This document shows, one piece after another, positions 23,648 to 35,087 of a stretch of DNA of 64,000 nucleotides. The first letter of the stretch is position 1. Each line of letters begins with the position of its first letter. The notes beneath the pieces were generated by a model, which had not been told where the DNA came from, searched no databases, and was given only the letters and a program-made list of their open reading frames with translations. Origin of the DNA: Dimorphilus gyrociliatus (taxonomy: Eukaryota; Annelida; Polychaeta; Dinophilidae); the NCBI GenBank assembly GCA_904063045.1, contig CAJFCJ010000005.1, positions 2,474,165 to 2,538,164 of the forward strand, written 5' to 3'. A program made the position numbers and the translations under genes.

Positions 23648-24901
23648 ATGGAATCTTTTGATGAAATTATAGGATTTGTGTTCTTCTTATCAGTAATAGT
23701 CCTAAGCGTAACATCTGGTCCTATCTCTCATATTCTACTTAGCAGAGAGGATTTTTCCAATATTCTTAAATATCAATATAACATTGATAATTCAAGTTCA
23801 AAAAGAGTAGATATAAATGAATCAATAGCCAAGACTCTACAATCAAAAGATGTTTGCGTAATTACGCCATACCAAGGTGGAAGGTAGGTTTATAATTTAT
23901 TAAGTTATTACTACCAAAAATGAATAACCATTGAAATAGTCACAACCAACATTATTTCCATTTCTTTATTTTTTTTCTGTGTTTTCTCCCCAATTAGTGT
24001 TCTCATATACATCTCTAGCACAATATGTCTTATTGGAATAGGATGCGGCGGCTTAATATGGCTAACTAAACTAAGAGAAAAATACGTAACAAAGTCGAGG
24101 ATGTTAATTTTTATATGTTACAATATTTTAACAATTGCAAATAGTATTTACATCTGCGCTCTTAGTTTGTATTACGCAAGAATACGAGATTATTCAATAG
24201 ATGGATGGAAACTTTGTACTGGGAAGAAGTAAGCTTTACTTTTGTATCTTTTGGCTTAGTTTTAACTTTTTTTTTTACTTTTTAACATTTTTATAGCTTA
24301 GGTATTAAAAAATATATGGATTATTTACCTTACATTGCTGGTATATCACCGATTTTCTATGCATATAACCTATATTTTATGATAAAAAGTAAGCTATACA
24401 ATCTTTCTCTCATACCTACAAACTTTTCATTTTCTTTAACTCTTGTTTGTAGCCGTTAAACAAAATAAGACTGATTTGGTATGCTCAAGTGGCACATCTC
24501 CTCATCAATTATCAACGAACAATGAAACATCTCCAAGTACTGAAGATATTGATGATAATCAAACAAATCAGGTTTTTGATTTATCATTTTATACTGTATT
24601 AGTTTTAATTTGCAATTCTTTCCTTATAAACAAAGGGCGTATCTTCCACAATTTGTTATCAAAATCAATCCATACCTCCACCAGAATATTCAAATATCGA
24701 ATTTAATAGGTTTGATATAAAAGTTTAATTCAGTTCTTATACAATGTATATAAAGAAAAATATCTCTATTCTCTTAATAGAATGGATGAGTCTTACGAAT
24801 ATCCGCCACCATACGATTCAATACCACCAAGCTATGAATCTTGCGTATTTTCATTGAAAAAGGAGAACACTTCAAACGATAATTCAAATAAACCCGTCTG
24901 A
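23648..24901 (+). CDS. Multi-pass membrane protein with three C-terminal PPxY motifs
   Basis: Six phase-consistent exons: 23648..23883, 23998..24228, 24297..24388, 24453..24571, 24636..24709, 24781..24901, giving 290 residues. TM segments lie near residues 8-28 (FVFFLSVIVLSVT), 80-100, 115-140 and 165-188. The conserved GWKLCTGKK motif ends exon 2. The cytoplasmic tail is Ser/Thr/Asn-rich and carries PPEY in exon 5, then PPPYDSIPPSYESC in exon 6, so three PPxY motifs in all. PPxY binds WW domains, notably those of NEDD4-family E3 ligases, as in the unrelated LAPTM and ARRDC proteins. This points to an endosomal or lysosomal trafficking role by analogy. I do not recognise the family. Confidence 0.7.
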
Positions 24902-26686
24902 TGCTTGGAAAGTAAATAATGGTGCTCTGTACATAATAACAAGTAACCTAGTGAAGAATTTAATAATTACAGTTGAATTTCGCTCTTCATTTTGCTTATA
25001 TACTTTTATAAATGAACAAAGTTTCTCTCTACGCTGTTAAATCATATTAATATATATATATATATTTAAGTTTTGTTTACCTCAATATAAACTAATTTAA
25101 ATATTTGACCTAATTAATTAAAGATTTAATTAAGACATAAAGTAATTATATATACTAGAGAGTTGAGAAAACTATATAAAGTATATGGCTTGGATATTTA
25201 AAGTATTAAACACTTTTTATATAAATTGTCTTGTTTATTTACAAGTTATTACTTTTGAATGTCAAAGTAATACTTTATTTTCAAGTATGTCAACATCTGT
25301 CGTAGTAACAATACTGATGAAATTGCAAACGTAAACAAAAAAATGTGACCTGAAAAAAGGATTTTACGGCCTTAGAGATCTAAGATTGTGCTATTTTCTA
25401 CATTATGACAAACATTTATCCTGAAAGTTATTATTTATTAAAAAGTTATTTCTTGTGAGCTAGTTAGTTTAATGAAATGATTCATATATTCAGTATAAAT
25501 ATTAAATAGAATATCTCTGTCTAATCGAGCATGCTATCGATTACGAAACACATTCTACCTATTTCTTCATCATATTTTATTATATAAATTCAATTTGATT
25601 GGTAAATTAATGGATTAATGGATTAAACATTTTGTTTTTTAGAGTATTTACATTAAAATCATTATTAATTATTACAAAGAGAACATTTTTGGTATATTGT
25701 TTAATATTTTAACTGATGAAATATAGGAATAGACTATAAATAGAAAAGAAATTGATTTAACTACGAATGTGGATCAATGAAGACTAATTCTCACAACCTA
25801 GATGTAAACATAAGCGCATGTGCTATTTTCAAAAATTATATTTAGATTGGAAATATAATGTTCAAATTATATTATGTTACCGTCAACTCCATCTAGTATT
25901 AAAATCTCTCATATTATCATTTATTTAGGGAATTTCTTTCACTGGAAAGATCTAATAAATAACTGGAGAATGGGAATAACAGAGCCTTCTCCAATAAAAA
26001 ATGATTTGTTATGTTTAATCAAGTTGGCTGTATGTTATGGCAAAGTATCGTATTTTCTTTGTTTTCCTCTCTACATATTTCATATTAAAAGAAGTTTTAT
26101 TGCCTATAGTATTGTTGCTGATTCTGAAAAAAAGGTCTAACATTTCAGAATAATTACTAAATCAGACATCAATAAAGTACTGACCCGACATTCAAATATT
26201 GAATTACCCGAATCAAATTTATCCCAGGTAACTATTTATTCTTCTTAATGTAGTTTTTTTTATTTTTACTATATTTGTACGATGGAAATTATTAAATTGA
26301 GAGAGAGAGAGAGAGGGAGAGAGGGAATATTTAATGATATATAACGAATAATACTTTATATATTAGCTCCCCTTCTTCTTTTCTTATAAAGATGGAAATC
26401 AACAGTGTGTCATAGCCTAGCCCTTCAATCAAATATGATTGAAAAGATACTCAGAAATTAAAGAATGACACTATGATAACTTTGTGAAAAAGCTTTAAAT
26501 ACAAGGAATAACATATGAGTTCAAGTGAATAACTATTCACTTTTTCAAGGTTGTACAAGTTAAACAGTCTTCTTCTTTTTTGCAACAAAAGAACTTTCCA
26601 TTTCTATAGAAATAGGTCAACAGTAAAAAAAATACTGATGGTTAATACGAGTTTGTTATGTAATAGCATTGAAATTATACTAATCC
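24902..26686. other. Intergenic stretch with (GA)n tract and a weak possible relic
   Basis: A (GA)n tract lies at 26299-26325. An 88-residue frame at 25874-26140 contains a hydrophobic segment and might be a decayed piece of the neighbouring membrane-protein family, but I could not align it convincingly. A (TA)n run is near 25053-25068. Nothing else is seen. Confidence 0.35.
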
Positions 26687-26798
26687 GGTAGCGTGGCCGA
26701 GCGGTCTAAGGCGCTGGTTTAAGGTCCAAAATATTAAAACAATACGGATTAATACACCAGTCTCTTCGGAGGCGTGGGTTCGAATCCCACCGCTGCCA
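26687..26798 (+). tRNA. tRNA-Leu (anticodon AAG), with longer intron
   Basis: The exonic sequence equals the copies at 23255 and 28873. The anticodon AAG lies at 26721-26723. The intron (26725-26754) is 30 bp and differs from the other two copies except at its start (TC) and end (GATTAATA), the parts expected near the splice helix. Confidence 0.95.
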
Positions 26799-27421
26799 CA
26801 GTGATTTTTTTTTTAAAAAAAACGTTATCAATAGTCTTATTAATATTTATTAGCAAAATGAAACACTTTCCAACACCAAAAATCATTTTTAAAGAATACT
26901 TAAAATGTTCAGAACTGACTTTTACCAAGCATTCAATTTTGGATGCTCCAATTTAAAACCTCTATAGACATATTAATTAGTAACTAGGTTATATAGTATA
27001 TTTAGTAAAGAGATTAGAGAAGAGATTAGTAAACAATCAGCAATTAATTTTTAATAAACAAAAGAAGAACATTCAACAAAAAGTTTTACATTTTAACAAA
27101 ACAACCGTCCCGAGAGTCTCTTTGAATGGAATGATTTAATATTATTATAATTTAATGATTTTTTATTAAAAATATAAAAAATATTTTAATAATAATAAGT
27201 CTATTCAATAAAAATATACTATAGAAAAAAAATGTAGACCTATCGAGACTACGATCAACCTTTTTCCGTTACATTCAAAAGTAAAACTTTCCATCATTTT
27301 GTTTTCCTGGAGAGGAGAAAACTTTTAAATAATTTATAAAGGTTTTATTTTTGTTATTACTATCTCTCTCTCTCTCTCTCTCTCTCTCCTATACAATTGA
27401 AAGTGTTGAATTATAGCAGGT
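26799..27421. repeat. Intergenic stretch with (TC)n microsatellite
   Basis: A (TC)n tract at 27363-27389 lies just before the ATG at 27422. The rest is AT-rich with no supported gene; the frame at 26774-26956 overlaps the tRNA and is spurious. Confidence 0.6.
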
Positions 27422-28728
27422 ATGCAAAAAAGAATTGTTAGTTTTTCAACCTATATACTATTGATTTTTATATTCAGTATTGCCCTATTACTAAGCAACT
27501 CTGTAATGGCAGCCACGACTAAGGGTAGCATATATAATATTATTTTATATGGATTTCTCATCTTAAGTTTGGTTTATGGTCCTCTTGTTCACGTGTTAAT
27601 TTCTATTGAAGATCATCATGAAGTTTTACAGTATAAATTCAAAAATTCAACCGAATCTAAACGGATTGTTGTTAATGAGTCAGTTGCAAAAAGTTCTCAC
27701 CCTTCTTCAATATGTATTATAACAAGATTTCATCAAGTTGGGTAAGATATTTATGAATAGAAAACGCTATTAAACCACTATAAAACTATTAAAATACCTA
27801 TTTTTTTCCTTTTCATATATATTAGACCATTTATAACGGCAGCAATTTGTTTCGGTATCATTGGAATATTAGCAGGAACGATTATATCATCAAGAAACCG
27901 TCAAAAAATTGTTCTATTAGATAAACTACGAATTCAGCTGGTTATTATCTTACAAACCCTTATTTTAGCTAATATTATCTACCTGATTGCTGTATGTATA
28001 CATTATATGTATAAATATGACTATACAACTGGTAGATATTCTCTTTGTCCAGAGAATAAGTAAGGATAGCTTATTATAATATTTAAATTAGTAAATGTAT
28101 AAGAAATTTACGTGTTTCAATAATAGAAAAAGAGGAGTGAAAAGATATTATAATATTCTTCTATTTATTGGTGCTTTTTCCGTAATTAGCTGCATCTATT
28201 TTCTAATACTTTCCATTATGGGTTTGTTTATATTTTCATTTTTATATACTGTATATTAACTGCTGGTTTGCATACGTTTATTATAGAATACCTTAAGGGA
28301 GAGAGAAATTCATTCTGTTCTCTGTCATGTCCTTTGGAGATTTGTCGAAAGAAGCCGACACCAGTTGAAACGTCTCATTCTATTCATATTTACCATTTGA
28401 GTCAATCGCATGTTTGTAATTTATTTTTCAGGGTTAACTTTAAGTTTACAATATTTAAAATAATTGTTTCTTAATAGATGCCTATACCGTCACAAACAAG
28501 GGATACCACTACTTCAACAGCTAGAAGGTTTGATAGTATTGAATAGATAATTTTATGTTTTATTTAAACAAATTTCAATATAGGGAAGACCAAAACGACG
28601 ATCCTCCACCTTATGATTCGATACCTCCAAGCTATGAATCCTGTATCAGGAATAAAGATAATTCCCAACCACTAACAGATTCTGTCAATTCTTATCTTGC
28701 TGATGAACAAAAAGAATCGTCACTCTAA
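27422..28728 (+). CDS. Multi-pass membrane protein with two C-terminal PPxY motifs
   Basis: Six exons: 27422..27741, 27826..28059, 28127..28221, 28287..28411, 28478..28527, 28584..28728, giving 322 residues. Intron phases 2, 2, 1, 0, 2 equal those of the gene at 23648. The first exon carries two hydrophobic segments (YILLIFIFSIALLLSN and NIILYGFLILSLVYG), then the shared INES/VNESVAK and CIITR blocks. Two more TM segments lie in exon 2 and one in exon 3. The tail ends with DDPPPYDSIPPSYESC, nearly identical to the paralogue while the rest of the tail has diverged, implying selection on these motifs. Flanked on both sides by tRNA-Leu genes. Confidence 0.7.
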
Positions 28729-28872
28729 AAGAAACTGACATTTATCTCATTTTTGAAATTATGCTATAATAAAGTTATAAATATTTCTACATTTCAATCA
28801 TCACTCTTGCGATATTCAGTGATTAACGAATGGATTAAAAGAGTTATTATTACATAATTTCTTATATAATGA

Positions 28873-28980
28873 GGTAGCGTGGCCGAGCGGTCTAAGGCGC
28901 TGGTTTAAGGTCGATAAGAGATAAGAAAGATTAATACACCAGTCTCTTCGGAGGCGTGGGTTCGAATCCCACCGCTGCCA
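28873..28980 (+). tRNA. tRNA-Leu (anticodon AAG), with intron
   Basis: Identical over all 108 bases to the tRNA at 23255, including the 26-bp intron (28911-28936). Anticodon AAG at 28907-28909. Confidence 0.95.
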
Positions 28981-30482
28981 TTAATATTTTTGTATATTAC
29001 AAACAAATTTATTATGTTGAAAGTCTAAGTTTAATGACGAACAAATGAAGAAATATTTCATATTTTCAGATCATTCAACCCTACCCCTCGTTATATGTTC
29101 CCATTTTTTTATCTATTCATCAAATTGAATAGTGCTGGTTTAAATTACTATTCAGAATTTTCTATATTTCAATTGCTCAACACAATAGAGATAATATGAA
29201 ATGAATTATCTGTTGAAATTCGATTGGCAATTAAGGATATGTTTTAAATTTTCATTCCTATTTAATCCAAAAGTTATGTTTGGCAGGAAGAGACAAATAA
29301 GAGGAACCTTTTAACTGGATTATATTGAATAAAGTGAAATTTTATTGGCTTTTCATTAACAATCTATTAATTATTACTGAAGCCAAATCAATCAAACATT
29401 TAATATATACACAGTATATATATATTGTTAACGATCTTTATTCATTTAAAAAACATTGAATATCTTGAAAGAATTTCAATTATGAATAGCATTTAAGCAT
29501 TTATTTGTCTTATAAATTTATTTTACCTTCATAAAATAGCAGCTGAAAGAAGGACGTTTGTTTTTAGCAGAAAAATGTCAATTTTAATTCAATTTTTAAT
29601 GATTTTTGGCAAGCTGCAATAAACATTGAAAATATTTATAATATATTTTTAGCATTCGTTACAAACAAACACTTTCACTTATCTCAAAGTATATAGTTTT
29701 TGTTGAGGAAGTTTCGTTAAACTATTACAATATGCATTCAATTCTCCTTTCCTCTCCTATGAGAATTATTACAACTACTCTCAATGAAAAATTCTTTATT
29801 GAATGGAAGTAACCTTCAAATAAGTGGATAAATAAGTGGATTTTTATATTTCAATCATGTACAACATAATCGAAAATACTTAATAGCAATTTGACGAAAT
29901 TCAATATTTAGATATCTGCTGCAGTTATTGATATTGAAAAAAAAAGGAGATTACTGTAACAGACGCAAAGCTAAAGAAAGTTAGCTTTTTATCAAAGAAT
30001 AGATAATTTAAATATTCATAAACTATAAATAAACAAAATACAAAACTGTATACTACAATATTTTAATTCAGGTAAAATTATGTAATAATAGAAAAGATAA
30101 CAACTCTCTCTCTCTCTTTTTCTCCCACTCGCTCGCTTACTTTCTTACAAGTCTTTCCTTCTATCTTTCAAACAATAACACAAAAAAGGATGCAAAAGCA
30201 ATCTATTAATTCTCATTTAACTGTGTTAATACTCGGGAAAAAAACTTGTTTATCAAAGTAAGATACTGATCACTAAAAACTAATAAATACTTATGTGTTT
30301 GCTTTTTTTATAATAAGTTTTAAGAAAAGTACTTAGGCCTATAGTAACATGATGATAAACAATCTGTTTATATATATATATATGTATATACAGCATATAT
30401 ATTATAATTATGTATTGAAGAAATACAAGAATATAAGTAAATAACATAAACAATAAAAAAAGAAAACAAAGAAAGAATGAAT
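28981..30482. other. Intergenic, AT-rich, no gene seen
   Basis: About 1.5 kb with many stops in all frames. Short (TA) runs occur near 29407-29425 and 30370-30390, and (CT)n-like DNA near 30103-30125. Confidence 0.45.
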
Positions 30483-31931
30483 TTATATATCAAAATATTT
30501 ACAAACAATACAATTATTGAGTTCGTATTCGTTTGTTATAAAATAAAATTCATCTTTACTAATTCTATAACCAAATATTTTGCCGTGTTTCAATATTTTT
30601 CTATGTCTATACGAAATAGCTTTTTTCTCCTTAACAAATACAATATATACTCTCTGCTCGTCGCATAAAAGTAAATTTCCCTTTAACAGAGGACTTATAA
30701 TGTCATTTCTAACTGATATTTTACCATCATCCAATTTGACATCGATAAAATTTGTTTTACCTTTACCAATGTCTAATTCTTTAATTGTACCATTTTTAAA
30801 TAGTACAAATACTAATTCATCTTTTGCTTTAACATTGCTAATTGGCAATTTTAAATCCATGGATAATAATCGTTTAGATCGTTTCTCGTAGATCATTAAA
30901 TTTGAATATCTTGTAAAATATATATGATCTTTTGATGATAGGAAACTAGGATCGCTTAGGATTGGTGTTTCTTTAAAATCTATTTCAAATTTCTCTTGAT
31001 TAAAGCACGTATCAATCATATAAAGCTTCTTTGAATGCTTTAAATTCTCCATTAAGAAATATATATAACCATCTCTTCCAATACAAAAATCTATAATTGA
31101 TCTATCCCTATGAAATGATAAACTTGATTTTGTTTCGATATTATAGCAAGTTGGACCAGGTCCGGAATTGATTACAAATATTCCGTCGTTACAATAACGT
31201 AATAATGCTATTTGCCCATTTAATCTTATAGATCTCTCATTCGATGGTTTATCGGATGGAAGTATTATTATTGAACCAATTTCTAAACTATCTAAATTCT
31301 TCACTGTCTTTAGATAAGCATCTTTCTTAGCCGTCATCTCTTTTTCGTGTAGAAGATCTTCTTTCATTACGTCGAAATTCTCTTTTAGAATTAAGCTTAC
31401 TCTACTTCCCGATAAGGCAGGAATATTCTTTAAAAATTCAGATTCTTCTAATATCTCTTGTAGTTTGTTCTCCTTCTCGTCGAAGAAAGTTTCCAATTTA
31501 TCTCTCAAACATGCTTCCTTCTTGTCAATAATTTGCTTTAGGTTGTCAATTTCATTCTTTAATTTACCAAGTTCTTGACTCCTTTTCAACTTTGTCTTTT
31601 CAATCTCTTTCATAATATCATTATAAAAGTTTTCTGCAAAGTTATCTTCTTTCATACTTAACAGATTCGATTTATTCGATTTTCCACAATCGTCAGTTTC
31701 ATCTTCAAAATGAACTTCCGGAAATCCATCAACACCTAGTTTTGGCCATTTCGATATAGTTTTACAAATAGGACACGGAAATTCATCTCCAGATTGTAAA
31801 CGAAGAGAAATGGCAATATTTTCCAGGCATTCCGAACAGAATACGTGTGATGGATTACAAGATAGTCTTCTAGGCTCCCTTTCCACAAGAACTTCAGTAC
31901 AAATAGGACACTCAGTTATGTAATCTCCCAT
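30483..31931 (-). CDS. RING-finger/coiled-coil protein with C-terminal propeller-like region
   Basis: The intronless frame extends to 32003, but the ATG at 31931 (MGDYITECPIC) puts the first RING cysteine 7 residues in, as in the paralogue at 1175, and is preferred. It gives 482 residues. The C3HC4 RING is complete (CPIC, then C-N-P-S-H-VFC-SEC, then CPICK). A coiled coil follows, containing ETFFDEKENKLQE, then LEIGSIIIL and the C-terminal family motif ISVRNDIISPL with YRHRKILKHGKIFGYR. It is the closest relative of the 1175 gene, sharing SKWPxxGVD after the RING. Likely cytoplasmic E3 ligase with substrate recognition by the C-terminal region (inference). Confidence 0.85.
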   Translation of the reverse strand: MGDYITECPICTEVLVEREPRRLSCNPSHVFCSECLENIAISLRLQSGDEFPCPICKTISKWPKLGVDGFPEVHFEDETDDCGKSNKSNLLSMKEDNFAENFYNDIMKEIEKTKLKRSQELGKLKNEIDNLKQIIDKKEACLRDKLETFFDEKENKLQEILEESEFLKNIPALSGSRVSLILKENFDVMKEDLLHEKEMTAKKDAYLKTVKNLDSLEIGSIIILPSDKPSNERSIRLNGQIALLRYCNDGIFVINSGPGPTCYNIETKSSLSFHRDRSIIDFCIGRDGYIYFLMENLKHSKKLYMIDTCFNQEKFEIDFKETPILSDPSFLSSKDHIYFTRYSNLMIYEKRSKRLLSMDLKLPISNVKAKDELVFVLFKNGTIKELDIGKGKTNFIDVKLDDGKISVRNDIISPLLKGNLLLCDEQRVYIVFVKEKKAISYRHRKILKHGKIFGYRISKDEFYFITNEYELNNCIVCKYFDI

Positions 31932-32205
31932 GTCTTTTACTTTCATGGAAGCGTTACTTAACTTTCTAATTAATTTGAGAATTTTGACTTGTTCTAACGA
32001 CAACCAGCTAATAAAATAATTTAGCTAGGGATGGATAAAAAAGTGTTGAGAGTACATGTCAAGTAATTAATTATGCTTGAGCTCAATAAATTTTTAACAG
32101 CATAGCCGATACCTTTAGCTTTTATATAATTATAAAATATAAAAAAATTTGTACAAGTTTTCTTCTCAATAGGCCTATGAAGCTCTTTCATGTAACTCTT
32201 CTACA

Positions 32206-32243
<38 letters not shown>

Positions 32244-33007
32244 ATATATGGATACAGTATGTATTCATATATACATAGTAAATGAAGAATGTATCACACT
32301 TTCTCGTATGTCTAGACATCTTAATCATGTGTGTAATTTGAATTGACCTATTGAAAAAAAACTACTCAAGGTACTTAAAAGATAGATAAAAGGGAACGAG
32401 AGACAAAAAGATATTCCTGCAAAGGAACAAACTGATTTACAAACATTATTGTAAAAAAATAGAAATATAATAAGATATTACTATTGATATAAGCGTATAA
32501 CCTATAAAATTATAAGGGTATTATGACTTTTTATAAGCCTATAGTTATCGATTTTTAAATTTTCACAAAAGTAGAATTCCTTGAAAAGAGTACTAATAAT
32601 TAAGTTTTTATCCTCATCATACATTCATGTTTCTATTACAAATAAAAAGGAAAAAAAAGCACAATACATTAAACATACAGTATATAAAGTTTATTACAAA
32701 TTTATTACTTATTACCGTTGTTATCATATTCAAAACTAGGCTTATATTATATTAAAAATATTATTAAGAATTATTATAGTAATATGTAATTATTTAAAAC
32801 GTTCTTAACCTATTTTTTACTTTGTGATTTGTTTGCATAACCGTTTTATATCAGATATGTTAATTCTGAATTCTTTTGTTGGCATATTCGAGGATATTTA
32901 AACGTATTGATAAAGATATTGGAAAGATAGGAAAGTGAAGAAGTATGTGTGTGTGTGTGTGTGTGTGTCATATAATAGGATATTAAATAAATAAACAATC
33001 AATCTAA
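31932..33007. repeat. Intergenic stretch with (TA)n and (TG)n tracts
   Basis: (TA)n at 32209-32239 and (TG)n at 32946-32968. Otherwise AT-rich without a supported gene. Confidence 0.6.
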
Positions 33008-34459
33008 TTATAATTTGTAATGTGCTAAAATCAACTTTTCCATTGATAAATAAGTTCTAATAGAGAAGATAATCTCAGTATTTGTTAAACTATAACTTAA
33101 GATTCTTCCATAGTTGAAAATTCTTTCGTGACGATAGAAAATTGCAGTATCCGTTTTGGGTGAAACAACATAAATACCAGTGGAATTTGATAATAATACA
33201 CTTCCTTTAACAAGCTTATTAATGATATCTAATCTAATAGAAAAGTCCTTATTGCCAGTTTCGATATCGTAGTTTCTGACTAACCCCGTACTAGTTTCTA
33301 AGCATTCAATAGTTTTGTCGTGAAACAATATATAAATATTTTCCTTCGATACCTTAAAATCGCAGATAGTTTGATTAAATTGTCTATATTTTAACGTTTT
33401 ATCCCTATCGTCATAGATCCAAAAGTTATTATTTTCTATAAAGCAGATGTTATTCTTTATCCAATCGGTTTCGATGAAATAGATTGTTATTTTATCTTGT
33501 ACGTAAAACCATTCAATCTTCTTTGATTTTGTATTGATTTTACCAATGGAGAATTCATCCGATTCACATTTGATCATGATGTAAAGATGGTCATTGTTAT
33601 CTAGTGATGCGGACGTTACCTTTGCGTTGAATTTTATTAATTTCTCTCCACTTTCTACATCGTATAATCGATCTGTATTACCTGAGGCGACTAATGCGTA
33701 ATGTTTATCGTTCGGCGATGAAAGGCTTTGGCATATAAATCCTTTGAATAATGTTGAATATTCGTATGTTGGCTGATCCGAATAAGGTGAAAGAATTCTT
33801 CCAATTTCTAATGTATCCTTACTAAATACTGGCTTAAAGAAAGCTTTTTCTCCTAGCGTCTCTTTTCTCGCCTTTAACAGTTTAGTTTTCATCTGCTTAA
33901 TCTTCCATTCTAAAACTTCATCTTCATTTTTAAATCTTTCCAATTTCGGGTATGAACTAAAAATTTCTGCTTTTTCAATTAATTGCTTTATTTTCATTTT
34001 CTTATTTGCATAAAACGTTTCCAATTCATCTTTTAATATATTACGTTCTTTTTTAATAATACTAATAATATCATTAACTTGATTCTCTAATTTATCTAGT
34101 TCTTTTACTTCGTCTTCCCTAATTGAGATTAATTCTCTTGATAATCCCTCTTTAAAATCTTTTGTAAAACAATCGTTTATTCCATCTTCTTCGTGTCTAT
34201 AATTATAACTTTCGTGTTCCTTTATCAGTTTACCGTTTCTTAGACTACCTTTAAAAGAACTAACCCCCTTTTCAGGCCATATAATACTTGTCTGACAAAT
34301 AGGACAGCAAAATTCATAGCCAACTCTTATAAACTTTGCCAAGTGATTTAAACACTGCAAACAGACTTTATGATGAGAATTACAAGGTAAAAATCTTGAA
34401 TTTTTCTCCTGTAAACAACTAGTACAAATAGGACAATTACTCTTATTATCAGCTTCCAT
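33008..34459 (-). CDS. RING-finger/coiled-coil protein with C-terminal propeller-like region
   Basis: Intronless, 483 residues. The C3HC4 RING uses C9, C12, C26, H30, C33, C36, C52 and C55. The coiled coil carries ETFYANKKMKIKQ near residue 149. The downstream blocks LEIGRIL, FSIRLDIINKL and FYRHERIFNYGRILSY mark the family. Four strand-like repeats (IYDD, LYDV type) in the C-terminal half fit a beta-propeller but no NHL signature is clear. It lies in a minus-strand run of four related genes, each with its own upstream gap, so probably separate transcription units. Confidence 0.85.
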   Translation of the reverse strand: MEADNKSNCPICTSCLQEKNSRFLPCNSHHKVCLQCLNHLAKFIRVGYEFCCPICQTSIIWPEKGVSSFKGSLRNGKLIKEHESYNYRHEEDGINDCFTKDFKEGLSRELISIREDEVKELDKLENQVNDIISIIKKERNILKDELETFYANKKMKIKQLIEKAEIFSSYPKLERFKNEDEVLEWKIKQMKTKLLKARKETLGEKAFFKPVFSKDTLEIGRILSPYSDQPTYEYSTLFKGFICQSLSSPNDKHYALVASGNTDRLYDVESGEKLIKFNAKVTSASLDNNDHLYIMIKCESDEFSIGKINTKSKKIEWFYVQDKITIYFIETDWIKNNICFIENNNFWIYDDRDKTLKYRQFNQTICDFKVSKENIYILFHDKTIECLETSTGLVRNYDIETGNKDFSIRLDIINKLVKGSVLLSNSTGIYVVSPKTDTAIFYRHERIFNYGRILSYSLTNTEIIFSIRTYLSMEKLILAHYKL

Positions 34460-35087
34460 AAACGTTATTTCTTTATTTTTATTCTTATCCTTGTTATTTT
34501 ATCCTCCTCCTTCTTCTTCTTCTTCTTCTTCTTCTTCTTCTTCTTCTTTACGAAAAAGAGTGCGTTAACTCAAAGAACTCGTAGTAGCGTAAAGATTTTA
34601 AACAGAAACTCAGTATCTATCGTAAAGTGAAGAGTTTACTCGAACGAAAATACATATTTCTTAACAACGAATAGGTCGCCTATATATATATATATTAGTA
34701 TACAGTATATATATTTAAAGATTAAATTATAGGCCCAATTGGTAAAATTTGAACAGTTTTTGAACTCTTTATCGATCGGATATCGTATGACATGAAATAT
34801 GGGTTTATTATTAATTATCACACAAGTTTTTTATGCATAAAAAATGATTAAGAGGAGTAAATTTTACAAAAAAGAAAAAAGAAAAATATCATATGAATAA
34901 TTAAAAAAGAAAAAAAAACAGGCCTATGAATAAATGAAAAAAGAAAATATAATTATTGGCGTTGTTAGGTATATTGAAAAAATTCCATTCTGTGATAAAT
35001 AATAGAGGGATTATCTATAATCTCTCTCTCACTCTCTCTGTCTCTTTCTACCCTCCTCTCTTCTGTCACCTATCATTTCTCTTTTCC
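34460..35087. repeat. Intergenic stretch with (TTC)n microsatellite
   Basis: A (TTC)n tract at about 34510-34548 lies 50 bp upstream of the ATG at 34459 (minus strand), within the likely 5' UTR or promoter. A (TC)-rich patch is near 35022-35045. Confidence 0.7.

Noticed and set aside
25874-26140. Possible extra member of the PPxY membrane family
   Set aside because: Only one hydrophobic stretch and no shared GWKLC or PPxY motif; alignment not convincing.
26774-26956. 60-residue frame starting within the second tRNA
   Set aside because: Starts in the T-arm of the tRNA and has no domain or context.
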